Assembly: GCA_020352595.1 (NCBI GenBank)
Contig: CP070682.1
Coordinates: 1,433,311 to 1,439,114, forward strand
DNA from: a bacterium
GTDB taxonomy: Bacteria; BMS3Abin14
Direction: 5' to 3'
Length of the DNA: 5,804 nucleotides
The translations under genes and the position numbers were made by a program. Positions within the stretch are counted from its first letter, which is position 1, and the number at the start of each line of letters is the position of its first letter. The notes below the pieces were generated by a model that saw only the letters and a program-made list of their open reading frames with translations, had not been told where the DNA came from and made no database searches. Below, one piece after another: positions 1 to 5,638 of this stretch.

Positions 1-499
1 CATCATCTGCTGGGGCACCAATCCTGGCCCCGCCGTCATCGCCAAGAACAGGAAACAGCTGGGCATCACCATCCCTCTGTACAACAGCCACGGCGTCGCA
101 TCACCCAAGTTCATCGAGCTGGCCGGGGATGGGGCCGAGGGCACCTTCCTGCCGGCCGGCAAGCTCATCGTCGTGGACCAGCTGGCCGACACCGACCCCC
201 AGAAAGGGGTCCTCGCCAAGTACAAGGCTGACTACGAAGGCAAGTTCGGCGCCAACACCGTCAACACCTTCGGCGGTCACGCCTACGACGCGCTCATGAT
301 CGCCAAACTGGCCATCGAGAACGCATCCAAGTCCGGTCAGGCCACCCGCGCCACCATCCGCGACGAACTGGAGAAGATCCAGGGCTTCGTGGGCACGGGC
401 GGTATCTTCAATTTCTCGCCTGAAGACCACAACGGACTGACGAAGGACGGCTTCGTCATGATCCAGATCAAGGACGGCGCTTGGACGCTGGCGGAATAG
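1..499 (+). CDS. ABC transporter substrate-binding protein, LivK-like (3' part only)
   Basis: This is the C-terminal 165 residues of a periplasmic amino-acid-type binding protein (type I periplasmic binding fold, Peripla_BP_6/LivK family). The 5' end lies outside the window; base 1 is the third base of a codon and the frame runs from base 2 to TAG at 497-499. The visible part has the family's typical features: a segment asking where ligand-bound protein stands ('IICWGTNPGPAVIAKN'), a 'GGHAYDAL' helix around residues 91-98, and the C-terminal lobe signature 'GTGGIFNFSPEDHNGL' around 131-146, ending 'IKDGAWTLAE'. The family binds branched-chain amino acids, other hydrophobic amino acids, amides or aromatic acids; the binding-site residues are mostly upstream, so the ligand cannot be read here. 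It is followed by an intrinsic terminator and then livHMGF, so it most likely serves that transporter. Family call is firm, ligand unknown. Confidence 0.9.
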   Translation, partial: IICWGTNPGPAVIAKNRKQLGITIPLYNSHGVASPKFIELAGDGAEGTFLPAGKLIVVDQLADTDPQKGVLAKYKADYEGKFGANTVNTFGGHAYDALMIAKLAIENASKSGQATRATIRDELEKIQGFVGTGGIFNFSPEDHNGLTKDGFVMIQIKDGAWTLAE

Positions 500-509
500 G
501 CAAACAGTC

Positions 510-537
510 CAGAGTTCAGAGGCCAGAGTTCACAGAA
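510..537. repeat. Degenerate heptamer repeat, CAGAGTT-type, four units
   Basis: Four consecutive 7-nt units can be read here: CAGAGTT (510-516), CAGAGGC (517-523), CAGAGTT (524-530) and CACAGAA (531-537). Put another way, CCAGAGTTCA occurs twice, 14 nt apart. The array starts 10 nt after the stop codon of the binding protein gene and ends just before the terminator stem. It is noncoding. It shares the 7-nt period and position with the ATCTCAG arrays further downstream but not the exact unit, so common origin is an inference. Confidence 0.6.
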
Positions 538-540
538 TCG

Positions 541-568
541 AAGGGGGCCGGATCCCGGCCCCCTTTTT
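541..568 (+). terminator. Rho-independent terminator after the binding protein gene
   Basis: GGGGGCCGG (543-551) pairs perfectly with CCGGCCCCC (555-563) around a 3-nt loop ATC. The flanking AA/TT extend this to 11 bp, and a run of five T follows (564-568). It lies 41 nt after the stop codon. This is the clearest regulatory structure in the window. Placed between the binding protein gene and the membrane/ATPase genes, a terminator of this kind commonly makes the binding protein transcript more abundant than the readthrough transcript. Whether transcription reads through, or livH has its own promoter, cannot be told from sequence. Confidence 0.92.
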
Positions 569-657
569 GTGTAAAAAAATGCCGGAACGTGTTAAAAAGT
601 ATGGATTTAAGGTTGGGTCTGTACCCAGACCGGCTTTTACTTTTCCAAGGGATATGG

Positions 658-685
658 CCCGGTTCCATGTGAAAAAGGAGCCGGG
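658..685 (+). promoter_or_regulatory. Leader hairpin over a strong Shine-Dalgarno, upstream of livH
   Basis: CCCGGTTCC (658-666) pairs with GGAGCCGGG (677-685) through 9 bp including one G-U wobble, around a 10-nt loop. The right arm contains most of an AGGAG Shine-Dalgarno (676-680) serving the ATG at 689. A competing pairing is possible: GGTTCC (661-666) is also complementary to GGAACC (719-724), and CCGGG (681-685) to CCCGG (716-720), close to the livH start. Mutually exclusive pairings near a start codon are typical of leader control, but no known riboswitch or T-box motif is recognisable. Structure is visible; regulatory role is inference. Confidence 0.4.
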
Positions 686-688
686 AAA

Positions 689-727
689 ATGGAGCAGGAA
701 ACCAGGGATCCAAAGCCCGGAACCTAA
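689..727 (+). CDS. Possible 12-residue leader mini-ORF before livH
   Basis: An ATG at 689 is preceded by AGGAG (676-680) at an 8-nt spacing, a near-ideal ribosome-binding arrangement. The frame encodes MEQETRDPKPGT and stops with TAA at 725-727, 5 nt before the ATG of livH. livH itself lacks a good Shine-Dalgarno: the nearest is GGA at 719-721, 11 nt away. Ribosomes finishing the mini-ORF could therefore re-initiate at livH. The peptide has no run of a single amino acid and so does not resemble a classical leu/ilv attenuation peptide (no Leu, Ile or Val at all). It may be translated only for coupling, or may be chance. Confidence 0.35.
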   Translation: MEQETRDPKPGT

Positions 728-732
728 CTTCC

Positions 733-1617
733 ATGACCTTTGAGCAGCAGGTTCTCCAGTACCTCATCACCGGGATCACCGTGGGGAGCATCTATGCCCT
801 CATCGGCATGGGCTTTAACATCATCTACAACTCCACCGAGATCATCAACTTCGCCCAGGGCGAGTTCGTCATGCTCGGCGGGCTCCTGACCGTCACCGGC
901 ATCCAGGCCCTGAGGCTGCCGCTGCCCCTGGCAGCCATCCTGGCAGTCTGTGCCGTGGCCCTCATCGGGGTGATCCTGGACATCGCAGCCATCAGACCCA
1001 TCAGGAACCCCAACCCCATAACCCTCATCATCATCACCATCGGAGCGTCCATCTTCATCAGGGGCATCTCCAGCCTCGTCTGGGGGAAGGAACCTTACCC
1101 CATCCGGGCCTTTTCCGGTGAGGACCCCATCCCGTTCCTGGGGGCCGTCATCCAGCCGCAGAGCCTGTGGGTCATGGGGATCGCTTTCCTCATCGTGCTC
1201 GGTTTAAGGCAGTTCTTCGGCCGGACCATCACCGGAAAGGCCATGATGGCCAGCGCCTTTCAGCCCAGGGCGGCCAGGCTCGTGGGCATAGACACCCGTT
1301 TCATGATCCTGGTGTCCTTCGGTCTGAGCGGACTCGTGGGCGCCGCCGCCGGCATCGTCATCGCCCCTATAAGCATGACGCAGTACGACATCGGGGTGAT
1401 GATGGGGCTCAAGGGCTTCTGCGCGGCCATCATCGGCGGCCTCGGCAACTTCTGGGGCGTGGTGGTGGGAGGCGTGGCCCTGGGTGTCCTCGAAAGTCTG
1501 GGAGCCGGCCTCATCTCCAGCGGATACAAGGACGCCATCGCCTTCGGTATCCTGCTCGTCATGCTCTTCTTCCGCCCGCAGGGGATCCTGGGCAGGACAA
1601 AGGGGGACCGCGTATGA
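733..1617 (+). CDS. livH: Branched-chain/hydrophobic amino acid ABC transporter permease LivH
   Basis: This 294-residue inner-membrane protein is one half of the transport channel, pairing with LivM and contacting the LivF/LivG ATPases on the cytoplasmic side. The N-terminus 'LITGITVGSIYALIGMGFNIIY' (about 11-32) followed by 'INFAQGEFVMLGG' (38-50) is diagnostic of LivH. About eight strongly hydrophobic stretches follow. The cytoplasmic coupling loop (EAA-like) lies around 168-187, 'GKAMMASAFQPRAARLVGID', and the C-terminal 'GGLGNFWGVVVGG' around 235-247 is also typical. Length matches the usual 285-310. The ATG at 733 is the only start that gives the family N-terminus; in frame, a TGA at 670-672 closes the region upstream without another start. 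Its Shine-Dalgarno is weak, which fits coupling to the mini-ORF before it. Its stop overlaps the livM start (ATGA). Substrate specificity is not readable from the permease. Confidence 0.95.
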   Translation: MTFEQQVLQYLITGITVGSIYALIGMGFNIIYNSTEIINFAQGEFVMLGGLLTVTGIQALRLPLPLAAILAVCAVALIGVILDIAAIRPIRNPNPITLIIITIGASIFIRGISSLVWGKEPYPIRAFSGEDPIPFLGAVIQPQSLWVMGIAFLIVLGLRQFFGRTITGKAMMASAFQPRAARLVGIDTRFMILVSFGLSGLVGAAAGIVIAPISMTQYDIGVMMGLKGFCAAIIGGLGNFWGVVVGGVALGVLESLGAGLISSGYKDAIAFGILLVMLFFRPQGILGRTKGDRV

Positions 1618-2594
1618 GACTCCTGTCCCTGGCCAAGACACCTTACGCGGGTTTTGTCGCCTTCGGCGCCGCCCTGATGTTCCTGCCCATGGCGCTGACC
1701 AACGACTACTACCTGAACGTCCTCATCTTCATCGGTATCCACTCCATCATCGCCATCGGTCTTGACCTCCTGCTTGGCTACACGGGCCAGATCTCCCTGG
1801 GGCACGCGGCGTTCTTCGGCCTGGGGGCGTATATCACGGGTGTCCTTTCGGCCAGGGCCGGCTGGTCTCCCATGGCGGGCCTCCTGGTGGCCCTCGGCGG
1901 CGTGGCGGTCCTGGCCTACGTCATCGGGGTGCCCACCCTCAAGCTGCACGGACATTACCTGGCCATGGCCACACTGGGATTCGGCATCATCGTCTACATC
2001 TTCTTCAACGAACTGGTTCCCCTCACCGGTGGGCCCAGCGGACTGACGGGGATCAGGGAGATGACCCTCTTCGGCTATGACTTCGACACCGACCTGGAGT
2101 ACTACTACCTCGTGTGCCTCTGCCTGCTGCTCACCCTCCTGCTCTCCATCAACGTCGTCAGGTCCAGGGTGGGCAGGGCCCTCAGGGCCATCCACGGTTC
2201 GGAGGTCGCCTCCTCGGTCCTGGGGGTGGACGTGAGCCGGTACAAGGTGGGCATCTTCGTTCTGTCCGCCCTTTACGCGGCCCTCGCCGGGTGGCTCTAC
2301 GCCCATTACATCACCTTCGTAAGCCCCAGCTCCTTCGGTTTCATGTTCTCGGTCAAGCTGGTCACCATGGTTGTCATCGGCAGCCTCGGGAGCCTCTGGG
2401 GGGCCATCTTCGGGGCGGCCCTTCTGACGAGCATGCCGGAATTCCTCCACGTGTTCGAGAATTTCGAGACCACTGTTTTCGGCATGATCCTCATGAGTGT
2501 CATGATCTTCATGCCGCGCGGCCTGCTGCGGGGCATCGAGGACCTTCTCATCGCCGGCTTCAAGAGCCTCGGCGGCAGGGAGGACGGCAGGTGA
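1614..2594 (+). CDS. livM: Branched-chain/hydrophobic amino acid ABC transporter permease LivM
   Basis: This 326-residue permease is the partner of LivH in the membrane channel. Its signature 'GYTGQISLGHAAFFGLGAYITG' occupies about 55-76; 'TGGPSGLTGI' at about 138-147 and the coupling loop 'GRALRAIHGSEVASSVLGVD' at about 187-206 are standard for LivM. Roughly nine hydrophobic segments are visible, and the tail ends in a short charged extension (GGREDGR). The open frame runs far upstream inside livH, but ATG 1614 is the right start: it gives the family N-terminus, sits in the ATGA overlap with the livH stop, and has AGGGGG (1601-1606) at 7 nt. The overlap implies translational coupling. No break or odd residue was noticed. 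Confidence 0.95.
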   Translation: MRLLSLAKTPYAGFVAFGAALMFLPMALTNDYYLNVLIFIGIHSIIAIGLDLLLGYTGQISLGHAAFFGLGAYITGVLSARAGWSPMAGLLVALGGVAVLAYVIGVPTLKLHGHYLAMATLGFGIIVYIFFNELVPLTGGPSGLTGIREMTLFGYDFDTDLEYYYLVCLCLLLTLLLSINVVRSRVGRALRAIHGSEVASSVLGVDVSRYKVGIFVLSALYAALAGWLYAHYITFVSPSSFGFMFSVKLVTMVVIGSLGSLWGAIFGAALLTSMPEFLHVFENFETTVFGMILMSVMIFMPRGLLRGIEDLLIAGFKSLGGREDGR

Positions 2595-3364
2595 GCGGAT
2601 CCAGTGTCGAGGTTCTCAACACCAGGGGCCTGTCGAGGGATTTCGGGGGCGTCAAGGCCCTCTCAGGGCTCGACCTCATGGTTCGCAGCGGCCTCATCCA
2701 GTCCGTCATCGGTCCCAACGGGGCCGGCAAGACCACCCTTTTCAACGTCATATCGGGGGTCATCCCGCCGACGTCGGGCCAGGTGTTCTTCGGCGGTGAG
2801 GAGATCACGGGCCTGGCCACCCATGCCGTCGCCCGGAAAGGCATCACGAGGACCTTCCAGAACCTGCAGCTCTTCTCCGAGATGACTGTTCTGGAGAACG
2901 TCATGGTGGGCATGCACCTCAGGTCCAGGGGAGGGTTCTTCGCCTCGGCCTTCAAGCTGCCGTGGGTGCTCGCCGAGGAGAGAAGGATCAGGGAAGAGTC
3001 GCTCCAGTGGCTGGCTTTTGTCGGGCTGGAGAAATCGGCCGGCAGGGTGGCGGGCAGCCTTCCTTTCGGGAGCCAGAGGGTCCTGGAGCTGGCCAGGGCG
3101 CTTGCGGCCGGTCCCACCCTCATCATGCTGGACGAACCCGCCGCCGGGTTGAACATCAGGGAGACCGAGGATCTGGCCGAGCTCATACGGCGCATCAGCG
3201 AGATGGGCATCACCGTCCTGCTCGTCGAGCACGACATGGAGCTTGTCATGAGCGTTTCCGACCACGTGACCGTCATCGACCAGGGCAGGAAGATCGCCGA
3301 GGGGGACCCTGAACTGGTGCGCAACGACGAGAGGGTCCTCAAGGCCTATCTGGGGGAGGAATGA
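2591..3364 (+). CDS. livG: Branched-chain amino acid ABC transporter ATP-binding protein LivG
   Basis: A 257-residue cytoplasmic ATPase that energises LivHM together with LivF. Visible motifs: Walker A 'GPNGAGKTT' (41-49), Q-loop glutamine in 'RTFQN' (Q90), signature 'LPFGSQ' (157-162), Walker B 'LIMLDEP' (177-183) and the switch histidine in 'VEHDMELVMSVSDHV' (H214). The insert between Q-loop and signature (about 108-138) and the 'AAGLN' after Walker B separate it from LivF. The signature departs from LSGGQ as LivG proteins generally do; Ser at its fifth position is less usual than Gln. The open frame extends upstream through livM, but GTG 2591 is the evident start: it overlaps the livM stop as GTGA and has GGGAGG (2578-2583) 7 nt upstream. 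The stop is followed 6 nt later by a heptamer repeat array. Confidence 0.95.
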   Translation: MSGSSVEVLNTRGLSRDFGGVKALSGLDLMVRSGLIQSVIGPNGAGKTTLFNVISGVIPPTSGQVFFGGEEITGLATHAVARKGITRTFQNLQLFSEMTVLENVMVGMHLRSRGGFFASAFKLPWVLAEERRIREESLQWLAFVGLEKSAGRVAGSLPFGSQRVLELARALAAGPTLIMLDEPAAGLNIRETEDLAELIRRISEMGITVLLVEHDMELVMSVSDHVTVIDQGRKIAEGDPELVRNDERVLKAYLGEE

Positions 3365-3370
3365 GGGACG

Positions 3371-3432
3371 ATCTCAGATCTCAGATTTCAGATCTCAAAA
3401 CGGTCTGAGATTTGAGATTTGAGATATGAGGT
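3371..3432. repeat. Mirrored heptamer array (ATCTCAG x4 / CTGAGAT x4) between livG and livF
   Basis: The left arm has ATCTCAG (3371-3377), ATCTCAG (3378-3384), ATTTCAG (3385-3391) and ATCTCAA (3392-3398). After a 6-nt loop (3399-3404) come the inverted units CTGAGAT (3405-3411), TTGAGAT (3412-3418), TTGAGAT (3419-3425) and ATGAGGT (3426-3432). As RNA the two 28-nt arms fold into one hairpin with 22 Watson-Crick pairs, 4 G-U pairs and 2 mismatches. It fills almost the whole 75-nt spacer. No T-run follows, so it is not a standard terminator. Its right arm contains the livF Shine-Dalgarno. A role in mRNA stability, translational control or simply selfish repeat expansion is possible. Confidence 0.9.
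3428..3432 (+). promoter_or_regulatory. livF ribosome-binding site inside the repeat hairpin
   Basis: GAGGT sits 7 nt before the ATG at 3440 and decides that start over the in-frame TTG at 3419, which lies within the repeat. These five bases form the outer end of the hairpin's right arm: they are the diverged part of its last unit (ATGAGGT where the others read TTGAGAT). Folding would therefore partly cover the site. Confidence 0.65.
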
Positions 3433-3439
3433 TGAACTT

Positions 3440-4177
3440 ATGCTTCGGGTTCGCAACGTCACAACATATTACGGCCGCATCCAGATCCTGAAGGGTGTCT
3501 CCATCCATGTCGGGGAAGGGGAGATCGTGGCTCTCATCGGCGCCAACGGGGCCGGCAAGACCACACTCATCAACGCCATATCCGGTGTGCTCAGGGTCCG
3601 TGAGGGGTCCATCAGGTTCGGTGAAAGGGACATCCAGAACCTGCCCCCCGACAGGATCGTCAAGGCCGGACTTTCCCAGGTTCCTGAGGGGAGGATGGTC
3701 TTCTCCCCCCTCTCGGTGGAAGACAACCTGCGTCTCGGCGCCTACATCCGCTACCGCTCGAGGGACCGATCGGGCATAGAGGAGGACCTGGCGGGGGTCT
3801 ACAGGCTCTTTCCCCTCCTCAAGGAACGCTCCAGGCAGATGGCGGGGACCCTCAGCGGGGGGGAGCAGCAGATGCTGGCCCTGGGCAGGGCTCTCATGGC
3901 GAAACCGCGGCTGCTTCTCCTGGACGAACCTTCCCTCGGCCTGGCCCCCCTCGTCGCCTCCGAGATCTTCCGCACCATATCCAGGCTGCGGGACCAGGGT
4001 GTGACCATCCTCCTTGTGGAGCAGAACGCCCGGGCGGCCCTCAACATGGCCGACAGGGGTTACGTCATGGAGACGGGATCAGTGGTGATCCAGGACAGGG
4101 CGGACAGGCTGCTGGAGAACAGGGAGATCCAGAGGGCCTACCTGGGCAAGGGGAAGAAGGAGATATGGGACGCGTGA
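3440..4177 (+). CDS. livF: Branched-chain amino acid ABC transporter ATP-binding protein LivF
   Basis: The second cytoplasmic ATPase of the transporter, 245 residues from ATG 3440. The N-terminus 'MLRVRNVTTYYGRIQILKGVS' is the family standard. Motifs: Walker A 'GANGAGKTT' (34-42), Q-loop in 'GLSQVPEGRMVF' (Q80; the 'VPEGR' after it is characteristic of LivF), signature 'LSGGEQQ' (138-144), Walker B 'LLLLDEP' (158-164) and 'LLVEQN' (191-196), where Gln replaces the usual switch His as is normal in LivF. An in-frame TTG 21 nt upstream (3419) is less likely because it lies in the repeat and would add unrelated residues. Unlike livHMG it is not overlapped by its upstream neighbour; the separating 75 nt is repeat DNA. 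The C-terminus carries a short charged tail (GKGKKEIWDA). Confidence 0.95.
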   Translation: MLRVRNVTTYYGRIQILKGVSIHVGEGEIVALIGANGAGKTTLINAISGVLRVREGSIRFGERDIQNLPPDRIVKAGLSQVPEGRMVFSPLSVEDNLRLGAYIRYRSRDRSGIEEDLAGVYRLFPLLKERSRQMAGTLSGGEQQMLALGRALMAKPRLLLLDEPSLGLAPLVASEIFRTISRLRDQGVTILLVEQNARAALNMADRGYVMETGSVVIQDRADRLLENREIQRAYLGKGKKEIWDA

Positions 4178-4183
4178 GAGGAG

Positions 4184-4273
4184 ATCTCAGATCTCAGATC
4201 TCACAAAGAACCGAACAAATAACCTTGAAACGCAACATGGTATATAGGTAATTTGAGATCTGGGATCAGTGAT
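4184..4273. repeat. Inverted heptamer arrays flanking a 48-nt spacer, livF-paaK junction
   Basis: Left units ATCTCAG (4184-4190), ATCTCAG (4191-4197) and ATCTCAC (4198-4204) begin 6 nt after the livF stop, the same offset as after livG. Right units in inverted sense are TTGAGAT (4253-4259), CTGGGAT (4260-4266) and CAGTGAT (4267-4273). Arm pairing is partial: the inner and middle units match at 6 of 7 positions and the outer at 5 of 7. Between the arms is a 48-nt AT-rich stretch with a possible promoter. The right arm ends just before the paaK Shine-Dalgarno. Confidence 0.8.
4225..4252 (+). promoter_or_regulatory. Possible sigma-70 promoter for paaK
   Basis: TTGAAA (4225-4230; 5 of 6 to consensus) is followed after 16 nt by GGTAAT (4247-4252; 4 of 6). 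This lies in the AT-rich 48-nt spacer enclosed by the heptamer arms, about 35 nt before the paaK start. It would allow paaK to be expressed apart from the transporter genes. The -10 match is modest and AT-rich DNA gives such matches by chance. Confidence 0.33.
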
Positions 4274-4286
4274 CAAGGGGAACGCC

Positions 4287-5597
4287 ATGACCCGACACAG
4301 GATCTGGGACGAGCAGGCCGAGTGCATGACCAGGGAGGATCTGGAGCAGCTTCAGCTCGAGAGGCTGCAGTCAACCCTCAACCGGGCCTACCGCAACGTC
4401 AAGTTCTACAGGAACCGCCTCGACGGTCTGGGTATCGATCCCGCCGAAGTCCGCACGAGGGAGGACCTCGAGAAGATCCCCTTCACCACGAAGGAGGATT
4501 TGAGGGACAACTACCCCTACGGGATGTTCGCCGTATCGCTCAAGGAGGTCGTTCGCATCCACTCGTCAACGGGCACGACGGGAAAGCCCACAGTCGTGGG
4601 GTACACGAGGAACGACCTTGAGTCCTGGAGCGAGGTGGTGGCCAGGATCATGACGGCGGGGGGCGTGACCAGCGACGACGTGGTTCAGATCGCCTTCGGG
4701 TACGGCCTTTTCACCGGGGGATTCGGGCTCCACTACGGTGCCGAGAAGATCGGCGCTTCGGTCATCCCCGTCTCCAGCGGAAACACCAGGAAGCAGCTCA
4801 TGATCATGGAGGACTACCGCACCACGGTGCTGGTCTGCACCCCCTCCTACGCCATGTTCCTGGCCGAGGTCATGGAGGAGAATCAGATCGAGCGTGACAG
4901 GCTGAGCCTCAGGTGCGGGCTCTTCGGGGCTGAGCCCTGGTCCGAGAAGATGCGGCAGGAGATCGAAACCAGGACCGGCATCATCGCCACGGACAACTAC
5001 GGTCTCTCGGAGGTCATGGGTCCGGGCGTCGCCGGGGAGTGCCAGATGAAACACGGGCTGCACCTGAACGAGGACCATTTCATCCCGGAGATCATCGATC
5101 CGGACACGGGAAGGGTCCTCCCACTGGGCGAGAGCGGTGAACTGGTCCTGACCACCGTGAAGCGGGAGGCCATGCCCCTTATCCGCTACAGGACGAGGGA
5201 CATGACGAGGCTCTACCTGGACGATTGCCCCTGCGGCAGGACCCTCATCAAGATGGAGAAGGTGTCAGGCAGGACCGACGACATGATCATCGTCAAGGGT
5301 GTGAATATCTATCCCACCCAGGTGGAGGAGGTGCTCTTCGAATTCGAGGGGCTCACACCGCACTACCAGATCGTGGTGAGCCGGGACGGGGCACTGGACA
5401 CGGTTGAGATCCTCGTTGAGGTCAACGAATCCATCTTCTTCGACGAGATGAGGAAGCAGAGGGACCTGGTGGAGAGGATCAGCGAGAACATCCGCCACGC
5501 CATCGGTCTGGCTGCCAGGGTGAAGCTGGTCGAACCGCGCACCCTGGAAAGGTTCCAGGGGAAGGCGAAAAGGGTGGTGGACAAGCGCCAGATCTGA
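4287..5597 (+). CDS. paaK: Phenylacetate-CoA ligase (AMP-forming), PaaK family
   Basis: A 436-residue cytoplasmic enzyme of the adenylate-forming superfamily that activates phenylacetate (or a related aryl acid) with ATP and CoA to the CoA thioester. Family hallmarks: P-loop 'SSTGTTGK' (93-100), '[12 protein letters not shown]' (212-223), '[12 protein letters not shown]' (236-247), 'YRTRDMTRL' (301-309), a Cys pair in 'DDCPCGR' (312-318), hinge '[16 protein letters not shown]' (328-343), and the C-terminal '[11 protein letters not shown]' (424-434), whose lysine near 426 is the expected adenylation catalytic residue. Length fits the usual 430-440. ATG 4287 is preferred over the in-frame GTG at 4269, because AAGGGG (4275-4280) lies 6 nt before it and the GTG falls in the repeat. 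Together with the Liv transporter it suggests aryl-acid or aromatic amino acid catabolism; the exact acid is not determined by sequence. Confidence 0.93.
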   Translation: MTRHRIWDEQAECMTREDLEQLQLERLQSTLNRAYRNVKFYRNRLDGLGIDPAEVRTREDLEKIPFTTKEDLRDNYPYGMFAVSLKEVVRIHSSTGTTGKPTVVGYTRNDLESWSEVVARIMTAGGVTSDDVVQIAFGYGLFTGGFGLHYGAEKIGASVIPVSSGNTRKQLMIMEDYRTTVLVCTPSYAMFLAEVMEENQIERDRLSLRCGLFGAEPWSEKMRQEIETRTGIIATDNYGLSEVMGPGVAGECQMKHGLHLNEDHFIPEIIDPDTGRVLPLGESGELVLTTVKREAMPLIRYRTRDMTRLYLDDCPCGRTLIKMEKVSGRTDDMIIVKGVNIYPTQVEEVLFEFEGLTPHYQIVVSRDGALDTVEILVEVNESIFFDEMRKQRDLVERISENIRHAIGLAARVKLVEPRTLERFQGKAKRVVDKRQI

Positions 5598-5607
5598 AAA
5601 GAGCGGG

Positions 5608-5638
5608 ATCTCAGATCTCAGGGAAATTCACCTGAGGT
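5608..5638. repeat. Heptamer pair plus inverted copy after paaK
   Basis: ATCTCAG occurs twice (5608-5614, 5615-5621), starting 10 nt after the paaK stop. An inverted copy CTGAGGT lies at 5632-5638. ATCTCAGG (5615-5622) pairs with CCTGAGGT (5631-5638) in an 8-bp stem with one G-U and an 8-nt loop. No T-run follows at once, so it is a poor intrinsic terminator. It has the same layout as the arrays after livG and livF, in a smaller form. Confidence 0.8.

Noticed and set aside
157..162. LPFGSQ signature in LivG (protein residues 157-162) as a sign of a defective ATPase
   Set aside because: LivG proteins generally depart from LSGGQ, and Walker A, Walker B and switch His are intact. One unusual Ser is not enough to claim loss of function.
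616..638. GGTCTG-TACC-CAGACC hairpin followed by TTTT as a second terminator
   Set aside because: The stem is only 6 bp and three bases separate it from a 4-T run, so it is much weaker than the terminator at 541-568.
1167..1613. Upstream extension of the livM frame inside livH, as a longer protein
   Set aside because: The added part is His/Arg/Gly-rich noise from the livH shadow frame. ATG 1614 gives the family N-terminus and has a good ribosome-binding site.
1260..2450. A 396-codon open frame on the minus strand, antisense to livH/livM
   Set aside because: Its translation is low-complexity (Glu/Gly/Asp/Ala/His rich), with no domain pattern, and it lies opposite two well-supported permease genes. 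Long antisense frames are common in GC-rich genes.
2560..3342. Long minus-strand open frames opposite livG
   Set aside because: They mirror the livG codon structure and give Ser/Pro/Arg-rich sequence without any recognisable family; livG itself has every ABC ATPase motif.
3371..3432. CRISPR array
   Set aside because: The units are 7 nt and directly abutting, with no unique spacers, and there are no cas genes.
3419..3439. TTG 3419 as the livF start
   Set aside because: It lies inside the heptamer array and lacks a proper Shine-Dalgarno, and the family N-terminus begins at ATG 3440.
4269..4286. GTG 4269 as the paaK start
   Set aside because: It falls in the last repeat unit; AAGGGG is positioned for ATG 4287 and would lie inside the coding region if GTG were used.
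5615..5638. The 8-bp stem after paaK as an intrinsic terminator
   Set aside because: No T-run follows the stem, and it is explained as an inverted heptamer pair. Some role in 3' end formation is still possible.
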